DNA of 43,826 bases from a virus: positions 1-43,826 of IMG/VR virus record IMGVR_UViG_3300042981_000018; one strand, given 5' to 3'. Of this stretch, positions 37,463 through 43,826 are shown piece after piece. Under the pieces are notes generated by a model that saw only the letters and a program-made list of their open reading frames with translations, searched no databases and was not told the origin of the DNA. The position numbers were made by a program, and so were the translations under genes. The stretch's first letter is position 1. Each line of letters opens with the position of its first letter.

Positions 37463-38830
37463 TTAGGCCTCCTTGGTGAAGTGGCGGTCGAGGAAGTTGC
37501 CCTTACGACGCGCCGGAGCGGCGTCGGTGGCGGCAACGGTCTTGCTGCCCGCATCCAAGCCCTGCAGATACGCCTGCAGATAGGACACGCGCTGGCCGTG
37601 CGGTGCGGCGATGCCAAGCTTGCGGCAGCCGTACTTGGCCATGCCCGCGAGGGACATATCGGACGAATCGAAAGCGCCGATACGCTTGGACAGCGAGCCG
37701 TACAGTGCGACCTTTGCCGCCATGTTGCGCTCGACTTGCCGCGCAAACGCGGCCGCGTCCATGCCCTTGCTGTCCTTGGCTTCGTCTTTCTTTTCGTCTT
37801 CCTTTTCCTCGTCTTCGTCCTCGCCGTCTTCCTTGTCGTCGTCCTTTTTCTCAGCCTCGGATTCATCCTTGGCCTTGTCCTTGCCTTCCTTCTCTTCCTC
37901 TTCTTCGGATTCGTCCTTGCCCTTCTGCTCTTCCTCTTCCTCGTCGTCGTCTTTGTCAGCGACCTTCGCAGCCGCGTCCATTGCAGCGATCATGGTCAGC
38001 AGAGCCGGGCGCATGCCGAGGTATTGCTTGATGGCTTCCGCTTCGGAAGCCTGGTTTTCAGTAGCCATGGGTGTAAATTCCTTGGAGTCGATGGTGAATG
38101 AAAAATGATCCAGAACCGCAACGTCCGGCCCCATGCGCCCGTTATCGACGAGTGCCAGGTGGTTGCCACGGATGTCCCGCTGAACGTAGTCGTAGGCTTG
38201 ACCCTTGAACGAGCCAGGCGCATATTCGTAACGGCAGCGGTAGCCGCACGAGAGTTCCTTTTTGCCGTTTGCGATGAGGGAAGCCATCGCATCCGAAAAA
38301 ACCTTGATGTTGCCTTTCAGAACGCCGTCGCCATCGGTGGCATCGAAATACACGTCCTGACCAATCACGCCCTGAACGCCCTTGCGTTCTGCGGGCGTCA
38401 AGCCTTCGTCTTCGCTACCAAGCATCGTGTGGTCGTCAACCCACGGCAGCAGCTTGAACGAATCGACGCATTCCGCCGACGCCAGCTCTTCGGCTGGACG
38501 GTACACATTGAACAGCTTGTCGGGATCGGCTTCCGGGTCGATCGAGCGGCCCAAGTACGGAAACACACCGACCAGCGAGAGCGGGTTGTCCTTGACTTCA
38601 AACCAGCCGTTGGTGTCGTATTCCCGCGCGGTGTCGCGCAGATCCATGGCGAATCCATCAGCCACGCCGGAAACCTTCGCGTCGCATTCTTCCTCGGCAT
38701 CCTCTGGTGCACCCCTCCCAGCCCGCTTGTATGCAATCGCCGCAGCTTGGGCAGCGCTATGCCCGGCGCGTACCAATTCCGCGACATTCTCGGAAATGAC
38801 CTTGCGGCTGGAACCTGATTTAAGCGGCAT
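37463..38830 (-). CDS. Prohead protease/scaffold (DUF2213) with acidic linker
   Basis: 455 aa from the ATG at 38830. It begins with a small helical unit [20 protein letters not shown]. The DUF2213 domain follows ([80 protein letters not shown]). Residues about 290-370 are almost pure Glu/Asp/Lys. The end contains [23 protein letters not shown]2213 is probably the head maturation protease and the charged coil the internal scaffold. Overlaps the minor head gene by 11 nt. Confidence 0.85.
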   Translation of the reverse strand: MPLKSGSSRKVISENVAELVRAGHSAAQAAAIAYKRAGRGAPEDAEEECDAKVSGVADGFAMDLRDTAREYDTNGWFEVKDNPLSLVGVFPYLGRSIDPEADPDKLFNVYRPAEELASAECVDSFKLLPWVDDHTMLGSEDEGLTPAERKGVQGVIGQDVYFDATDGDGVLKGNIKVFSDAMASLIANGKKELSCGYRCRYEYAPGSFKGQAYDYVQRDIRGNHLALVDNGRMGPDVAVLDHFSFTIDSKEFTPMATENQASEAEAIKQYLGMRPALLTMIAAMDAAAKVADKDDDEEEEEQKGKDESEEEEEKEGKDKAKDESEAEKKDDDKEDGEDEDEEKEDEKKDEAKDSKGMDAAAFARQVERNMAAKVALYGSLSKRIGAFDSSDMSLAGMAKYGCRKLGIAAPHGQRVSYLQAYLQGLDAGSKTVAATDAAPARRKGNFLDRHFTKEA

Positions 38831-39677
38831 CGTCTTTCCCGAAGTTGAACACCGGCTTGGCCACGCAGCGGCAGTTCGGCATCTGCGCCGGAAGCCCACG
38901 CACCTCTTCGCCGTACATGACGCCGATCACCGGCGGATCATCGAAACGAAATTCCTTGCCCGACAGCGCAATGTGATCCTTGCGCGGGTGCATCCCACCA
39001 CCGGAATGAATCCACACGAACGTTTCGCACCCCATCTTCTGCAGCCGGGCCGCGTTGATGTTCATGTTCGCCTTGCGCGTCTGATCCAGCGCCACCATGC
39101 GCGCGTGCTTCAAGCGCCCGTCGTAGAGCCGGTTGAGCGTTGGAACCAGATCCTTCAACCCGTGCCCGCTGGTGATCGACCGCATCACCGCGCCCTGCAC
39201 GTCGCCCAGGTACTGCGATGGGATCAGCCGGATGAGGCTGGCCGCTTCCTGCGTGCTGGCGTTGATGACCTGCTTCAGTCGCGCATCGATGAAGCCGGTG
39301 TTTACCTCGAAATCCTTGCTGATCTGCCGCAGCGACATCCCGAGCGTGACCGCCGAGTGCCGCAGCGTGCGCCGCACCATTCGATCGGCCAATTTCTGAC
39401 CGAGCTTGCCGAAGATCGATTCCCACTTCTTGGACAGGGCATTGATGCGAACCTTGGCCTGAAACGACCCGTCCGCGGCGTCCTGCCCGTACTTCGGCCC
39501 GTCGTATCCGGTCTTGCGCAGCACCGCGATCATCTCGCGCTTGGTCTGCTTGGCCATCCGCTCGAGCGCGGCGCGCAGCTCGTGGTAGATGTCGGCGCCG
39601 ATCCCGACTGCCGGCCGCAGGTCACCGCCGACGGCCCCCTGCGGGTCAATCGTCTTCCGGAGGTTCTTGGTCGGCAT
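38820..39677 (-). CDS. Minor head protein (SPP1 gp7 / Mu F-like)
   Basis: 285 aa: [60 protein letters not shown], and the C-terminal [56 protein letters not shown]. Residues HPRKDH and NCRC form the gp7/F family signature. Connects portal and capsid. Overlaps the portal gene by 32 nt. Confidence 0.88.
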   Translation of the reverse strand: MPTKNLRKTIDPQGAVGGDLRPAVGIGADIYHELRAALERMAKQTKREMIAVLRKTGYDGPKYGQDAADGSFQAKVRINALSKKWESIFGKLGQKLADRMVRRTLRHSAVTLGMSLRQISKDFEVNTGFIDARLKQVINASTQEAASLIRLIPSQYLGDVQGAVMRSITSGHGLKDLVPTLNRLYDGRLKHARMVALDQTRKANMNINAARLQKMGCETFVWIHSGGGMHPRKDHIALSGKEFRFDDPPVIGVMYGEEVRGLPAQMPNCRCVAKPVFNFGKDDAA

Positions 39678-41118
39678 CGATGTCGCTCAAGCCAAGCGAG
39701 TGGTAACCGCTTTCCTTGTCGGTAGCGACGCGCTTGCGCTCGTCCTCGCTGTTCAGCGCGCCGGACTGGATCAACGCCTGGCCGGCCTGAGCCTTCACCA
39801 GGTTGGTGTCGGCAAGCTCCTTGGCCGTCGGCGTGTCCAACGGATTCCACGAAACCGTTGTTGCCACGGCCTTCTCGCCTTTCGGCACCACGAACGAACG
39901 CATCACCAGCGCGTGGTGACGCTCGAGAAATGGAGTCAGCGCGTCCTCCTGAATCGATTCCAGCATCTCGTGGTAGCTCGATTCCTCGTACTCGCCGGAT
40001 GCGCCGAAGCCTTTCGGGCTCGTGCCAAGCAGCTTGGTCGCCGGCACGCCGGAGACTGCGGCCACGAGCTGGTACTGCGTCATGATCAGCGCATCGAAAT
40101 CCGCCAGTGACGTGTCGAACTGATTGAACTCGTCGCCATCCTTGTCGCCAAGCTTCACGCCGTAGTTGTTGCGGAACTGCGTCCAGACGTTCAGCCGTTC
40201 GATGGCTTCCCGGCTGTTGGCCATGACCTTTTCCATGTCCGTCAGCCAGACGTTCGTCCGCTTGGTCATGGCAAGCTCGGGCGCTTCGTTCGCCGTGCGC
40301 TCGGCCGCGTAGATGCGCTCCATGATCTGCTGCGGCAGCGGCACGCCGCCGTACAGGTACTGCGGCTTAAGGATGTCCGGAACCTCGTCGTGGATGTAGA
40401 TGCACAGGTGCGAGCGGTGCACCTTGCGGCCGTTGATCATCCACCAGGTCGGCTCATAGAAGTGCAGCGTGTCTGGCTGCGATGCCGCGGCGCCATCCAG
40501 CATCGGCGCGGTCCAGTACGGATCGACCTGCACGATGCCCTTGTAGCTGTCCTTCGTTACTCCGTCGAGATTGAATGGCTTCTCGTAGTACAGCGGGTCG
40601 GTGGACTCGACCTTGAACATCGCAACCCGGATGCCGAACACGCGGCCCATCCGCACGAACTCGGCCAGTTGCTTCTGGATGCGGAAGCGCCGATCGCACC
40701 GCTTGATCAGCTTGACGGCATCGGGGTCAAGCTCATCGCCATCCTCCGTAACTACGTTGTAGCCCTTGCGCACCGCATCGCGCGCCGGCACCGAGCACGC
40801 CTTGTTGACCAGCCACTGCTGAGCAACAATTGCGGCAAGCTGATGGCTGATGAAGGATTGCGCGCCGTACCAGCCGAGGATTGCGCCCGACAGGATCGTC
40901 TGCTCCTGCCCGAATATCTTACTGAAGCCGTCGCCATCCCACGCATCCATGGCGGCCTTCACGCCCTCCACCTTGGGACGCGGCAGGCGGCGCACCAGAT
41001 CAACGGGGTTAACCGGCCGCGCATCCGAATCGAACGCGTGCGTTGAAAACCAGCTCGATACGCGCCCAACGGGCTTCGGCGCAGACGGTTCGGTTTTGGT
41101 CTTGCGCCAGAAAGCCAT
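39646..41118 (-). CDS. Portal protein (DUF1073)
   Basis: 490 aa: ILSGAILGWYGAQSFISHQL, VNKACSVPARDAVRKGYNVV, FGIRVAMFKVESTDPLYYEK, WWMINGRKVHRSHLCIYIHD, VPDILKPQYLYGGVPLPQQI, YQLVAAVSGVPATKLLGTSP and SYHEMLESIQEDALTPFLER. This is the DUF1073 portal family (Pfam name changed to Acb1-like N-terminal in recent releases). Forms the dodecameric vertex. Immediately downstream of terL. Confidence 0.9.
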   Translation of the reverse strand: MAFWRKTKTEPSAPKPVGRVSSWFSTHAFDSDARPVNPVDLVRRLPRPKVEGVKAAMDAWDGDGFSKIFGQEQTILSGAILGWYGAQSFISHQLAAIVAQQWLVNKACSVPARDAVRKGYNVVTEDGDELDPDAVKLIKRCDRRFRIQKQLAEFVRMGRVFGIRVAMFKVESTDPLYYEKPFNLDGVTKDSYKGIVQVDPYWTAPMLDGAAASQPDTLHFYEPTWWMINGRKVHRSHLCIYIHDEVPDILKPQYLYGGVPLPQQIMERIYAAERTANEAPELAMTKRTNVWLTDMEKVMANSREAIERLNVWTQFRNNYGVKLGDKDGDEFNQFDTSLADFDALIMTQYQLVAAVSGVPATKLLGTSPKGFGASGEYEESSYHEMLESIQEDALTPFLERHHALVMRSFVVPKGEKAVATTVSWNPLDTPTAKELADTNLVKAQAGQALIQSGALNSEDERKRVATDKESGYHSLGLSDIDADQEPPEDD

Positions 41119-41128
41119 GGTTTTCCTG

Positions 41129-42511
41129 TTAGCCGAACCAGCTCGTACGCGGGGCCATGATTTCGGCGAATGCGCGGCTCAGCGCGTCAACCTGGTCATC
41201 GTGCGCGCCGTTTGGGAACATGCGCATCTCATTCACCAGCGCCTCGTTCCACGGCCCCCGAACCATCAGCACGTTCCCAACATTCACCTGCGCGGCGAAC
41301 GGCTCCGCGCGCGTCACCTTGTCGCCCGTTTCCGGGCTGGAAACCGCCTTGAACCCGGCGAGGCGCCGAGTCAGGTAGGCCACCTGTGTTTTGCCGGCCT
41401 GCCCCGGATCCTGCGGGATGCTGACTCGCACGGTTTTCCCATCGAGGCCAGCCGTATTCACGATCGCTGCATCGCGTTCGTCGGGGCCGCGCTGGAAGCG
41501 CGCCATGTCCCCGATCACGAAGCGGCCATCGGCCAGGCGCCCGAGCTTGCCGCCTGCTGTCCAGTCGCCGTCATCCGTGACGCTGGCCAAGTCCCAGCCG
41601 CGCGCCCACTTGATGTCGCTGGCCGGCACGGCGTCGACTACCTGCAGCTGGTCCGGCTTGAATAAACCGCCGTCCAACGGCGCCGGACGCTGCATGTACT
41701 GCCCGGCGAATGTGTACGGACTCGCCCGCTCCATCCGCCGCAACTCTTCAATCGAGTGCTTCTCGGGCCACAGCGCCGAGCCATCGTCCTGAATCGCCGG
41801 TAGGCAGACGTGTTCCCACGTTTCGCCATTGCCGCCGTCAAGCAGCCAACCGGCCAGATCCCGTTCGTGCAGCCGCTGCATGATCAGGATGATCGGCGTG
41901 TTCGGGCCGTTCCTGCGGCTCTCGAGCGTGTTCTGGAACCACTCGATCACGCCGCCGCGAATCACGTCGCTGCGCGCCTCGTCAGCCTTGTGTGGATCAT
42001 CGATCAGGATCGCCCCGCCGAACGTATCGCGGTGCTTGCCTGCGCCATATCCAGTGATCGTGCCGCCGGTGCCAACCGCGTAAACGCAGCCGCCTTCCGT
42101 AGTGCGCCACTCGTGCTTCGCGGAACTGTCGCTGCGTAGCGCCGTCCCCGGAAATATCTCCCGGTACGCGTCCGCCAGCACCAGTTCGCGCGTTTGCCAC
42201 GCATTGCCGGCCGCCAGCAGGCCCGAATAGCTGGTGTGGATGAACTCGGCGTCAGGCACGTGGCCCAACGTCCACCCCATGAAATTGATCACCGCGAGTT
42301 CGGTTTTCGAGTACCGGGGCGGAATATTGATGATCAGCCGCTTGCACTCGCCGCGGTAGACCCGCATCAGCGCATCGCAGATGATCCGGTGTTGCGCAGC
42401 GCGCTGCCAGGTGAACCCCTTGCGCTGCAAGAACATCCAGCGACTGAAGAAATACAGGTCAGCCCGTGCCATCGCGTTGGCCGCGAATCGTTCCTGCGGC
42501 GTGAACTCCAT
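41129..42511 (-). CDS. terL: Terminase large subunit
   Basis: 460 aa. ATPase domain: RLIINIPPRYSKTELAVINF (Walker A-like), FGGAILIDDPHKADEA (Walker B), LIMQRLHERDLAGW. The nuclease domain starts with WARGWDLASVTDDGDWTA and ends HDDQVDALSRAFAEI with its acidic residues. Packages DNA and makes the initiating and terminating cuts. Starts 1 nt from the terS stop. Confidence 0.93.
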   Translation of the reverse strand: MEFTPQERFAANAMARADLYFFSRWMFLQRKGFTWQRAAQHRIICDALMRVYRGECKRLIINIPPRYSKTELAVINFMGWTLGHVPDAEFIHTSYSGLLAAGNAWQTRELVLADAYREIFPGTALRSDSSAKHEWRTTEGGCVYAVGTGGTITGYGAGKHRDTFGGAILIDDPHKADEARSDVIRGGVIEWFQNTLESRRNGPNTPIILIMQRLHERDLAGWLLDGGNGETWEHVCLPAIQDDGSALWPEKHSIEELRRMERASPYTFAGQYMQRPAPLDGGLFKPDQLQVVDAVPASDIKWARGWDLASVTDDGDWTAGGKLGRLADGRFVIGDMARFQRGPDERDAAIVNTAGLDGKTVRVSIPQDPGQAGKTQVAYLTRRLAGFKAVSSPETGDKVTRAEPFAAQVNVGNVLMVRGPWNEALVNEMRMFPNGAHDDQVDALSRAFAEIMAPRTSWFG

Positions 42512-42512
42512 G

Positions 42513-43058
42513 TCAGACCTCGGCTGCGATCTTCGCGGCCGTTTTCTCGAACTCCTTAGGGGTCATGGCTATGGTCTGAATCGGACCACCACCCGGGCCC
42601 GTGTGGGCGATCTTGTCGTTCAGCATGCCGAGGTGCCGCATCGCAAGCGTCAGCGCGGTGCCCTTGTCGAACACCTTGGCCTTTTTCGTGGCCAACAGCG
42701 CGTTTTCGCCGCCGCCCAAGGTCTCCGTGACCTCCACCGAGGACAACACCGCGGCGGCCTCGTCGTCCAACTCATGCGGCTGTTTGAGCGTTCCGTCATC
42801 GTGATACAGGCGCCGGATGTCGAAAAACGCGATGCGCGCCAATTCCTGCAGCACCCGATCTTGCGTGATATGCGTGCGTTCAGCGCGCTTCGCTTGAGCC
42901 TTAGCAATTGCATCGCCGACCTTAGCAACCCTTAGCAGCTTCGATGCGGTAACTTCCGCGCCGTTTTTGCTGTAGCCCGCGCGGATCGCCGCCTGCGTGG
43001 CGTTGAGGTCGATCAGGTATTCATCGACAAACCGCCGCTGGCGTGGGGTCAGTGCCAT
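42513..43058 (-). CDS. terS: Terminase small subunit
   Basis: 181 aa from the ATG at 43058: MALTPRQRRFVDEYLIDLNA, TQAAIRAGYSKNGAEVTASK, RTHITQDRVLQELARIAFFD, IRRLYHDDGTLKQPHELDDE. N-terminal HTH of the Terminase_2 family, then a coiled helix. Binds the packaging site, which may lie within the 67 bp upstream (43059-43125). Confidence 0.9.
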   Translation of the reverse strand: MALTPRQRRFVDEYLIDLNATQAAIRAGYSKNGAEVTASKLLRVAKVGDAIAKAQAKRAERTHITQDRVLQELARIAFFDIRRLYHDDGTLKQPHELDDEAAAVLSSVEVTETLGGGENALLATKKAKVFDKGTALTLAMRHLGMLNDKIAHTGPGGGPIQTIAMTPKEFEKTAAKIAAEV

Positions 43059-43125
43059 AGCACCCACCAAGTGTGCACCCGTGCTGCGCGCGGCAGCGGA
43101 TTATGCGTCGGCGAGTGCTGCGGCA

Positions 43126-43275
43126 TCACTTGTCGCCGAGCTTCGCTTGAAGCCGCTCGTACACGCTTTGCAGCACAAGCAACTCGCTGCGCACGCGCGC
43201 TAGCTCGCTTTCATGCTTATGCAGCCAGTACCAGCCGCCAGCGCCGAGCGCAAGCAACAGGATGGTCGTGATCAT
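43126..43275 (-). CDS. Small membrane protein, possible lysis gene
   Basis: 49 aa from the ATG at 43275 (GAGGTGAACCC upstream). One TM helix (MITTILLLALGAGGWYWLHK) and a coiled-coil tail (HESELARVRSELLVLQSVYE). Placed between endolysin and terminase; could be a small holin-related or Rz-like protein. Separate spanins exist at 18526-19177, so its role is open. Confidence 0.6.
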   Translation of the reverse strand: MITTILLLALGAGGWYWLHKHESELARVRSELLVLQSVYERLQAKLGDK

Positions 43276-43295
43276 GGGTTCACCTCGGTTTACGA

Positions 43296-43763
43296 TTAGC
43301 GCATACCAGCAAGACACAGTTCGCGCTCAGCCGCGCGGCGCTTGACAAGGCCCGGCAGAACCTTGCCGGCAGCCTTGTCGTAGCGCAGCAAGCTATCGCA
43401 TCCTGCGCGGACATTGCCCGCAGCAACGCGATCCAGAATCTTTCGGCAACCCGCACGGCCCAGGTTGTAGCAAGCGTCCGTCAGCGCAGCGATGCGCGTG
43501 TCCGGCTGCTTACCCACAATTGATCGTACATAGCGCTCAGTCGACGCCATTTCGGCAGTCAACCACGCATTGCACTCGGCTTGTGTAGCCGTCATGCCAG
43601 GGTACACGCCTTGAGTGTGGCCGTAGCAGATTGTTGAAGTGCCGGTTACATCCCGGTACGCCGTGTGCCGCACACCTTCAAAATGACCCGCTACCGCAAC
43701 CGCAATGACCGCTGCGCTCGCGCCGCCGACGGCGAGCTTTTGCCACGCTGACACCCGACTCAC
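43296..43763 (-). CDS. Endolysin, GH24 muramidase (SAR-type N-terminus)
   Basis: 155 aa from a GTG at 43763; the frame stays open to the window edge (43826), so the start is not certain. LAVGGASAAVIAVAVAGHFE is a weakly hydrophobic signal-anchor-like helix followed directly by the catalytic region: E in HFEGVRHTAYRDVTGTSTI, with D eight residues after and T five after, the Glu-Asp-Thr triad of GH24. Then YGHTQGVYPGMTATQAECNA. SAR endolysins like phage 21 R cross the membrane slowly and need no classical holin. No holin is seen before the edge. Confidence 0.85.
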   Translation of the reverse strand: MSRVSAWQKLAVGGASAAVIAVAVAGHFEGVRHTAYRDVTGTSTICYGHTQGVYPGMTATQAECNAWLTAEMASTERYVRSIVGKQPDTRIAALTDACYNLGRAGCRKILDRVAAGNVRAGCDSLLRYDKAAGKVLPGLVKRRAAERELCLAGMR

Positions 43764-43826
43764 CGGCCCGGTGGAACCGTTGGAGTGATCCTGCGCGAGG
43801 CAAGTACGTCGCGACGCCACTTCCAC

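Overview
This window reads as an essentially complete genome of a temperate, lambda-organised phage with a contractile tail (myovirus type). The host is probably a GC-rich Gamma- or Betaproteobacterium. A Xanthomonadales-type host is plausible because of the attC sites described below, but this is inference. It is not a prophage with host flanks: the only host-like DNA is the 3' half of a tRNA-Asn(GUU) gene, lying between int and the end of the late genes, which is what an attP looks like. The contig is therefore probably a circularly permuted or free phage genome. The far-left minus-strand genes would run on into the endolysin at the far right if the ends join.

Layout. Minus strand, 8148 down to 84, is a lambda pR-like early operon: Cro-like repressor, CII-like regulator, replication initiator with internal 10-bp iterons (candidate origin), DnaB-type helicase, then a nin-like block (HNH protein, NinB, Ref-like nuclease, PD-(D/E)XK nuclease, small HTH proteins, DUF3310, metallophosphoesterase). 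Nearly all of these genes overlap by ATGA or GTGA. Plus strand, 8276 to 18370, is the counterpart of the lambda pL operon: a short CI-like repressor, operator repeats, small early genes, a protein with twelve 27-bp repeats, RecT, SSB, an unusual cassette region, a DUF4224 excisionase-like protein and a tyrosine integrase. The attP (18371-18551) has four direct TTTACAC arm sites around the tRNA core. Minus strand, 43826 down to 18526, is the late operon: endolysin, terminase, portal, minor head protein, protease/scaffold, decoration and major capsid proteins, neck, sheath, tube, frameshifted tail chaperones, tape measure, baseplate, fibres and spanins. A plus-strand moron with a signal peptide and a TonB-type C-terminus (25574-26299) interrupts the baseplate genes.

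The most notable feature is 12547-16396. Between ssb and the int module lies a row of ten small genes, all on the plus strand, separated by ten clear sites (plus one degenerate site) with the architecture of integron attC recombination sites: a 7-nt R'' box near RYYYAAC, 9 nt, a palindromic stem-loop, 9 nt, and a 7-nt R' box near GTTRRRY. No integron integrase is visible, so this is a CALIN-like gene-cassette array sitting inside the phage early operon, where the phage promoter could express it. Several cassette ORFs read through their attC (tails such as NTRNQ). One encodes a DNA cytosine methyltransferase-like protein interrupted by a run of ten Gs that shifts the frame, suggesting phase variation or a sequencing error.

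How it fits together: CI and Cro-like proteins compete for the 17-bp CTTTCA-N5-TGAAAG sites that flank the cI gene. DnaB, the initiator, RecT, SSB and NinB replicate and recombine the genome. Integrase and the DUF4224 protein act at attP. The late operon builds and releases the particle. The attC-bounded block is the accessory load that could be exchanged if a host supplies IntI.
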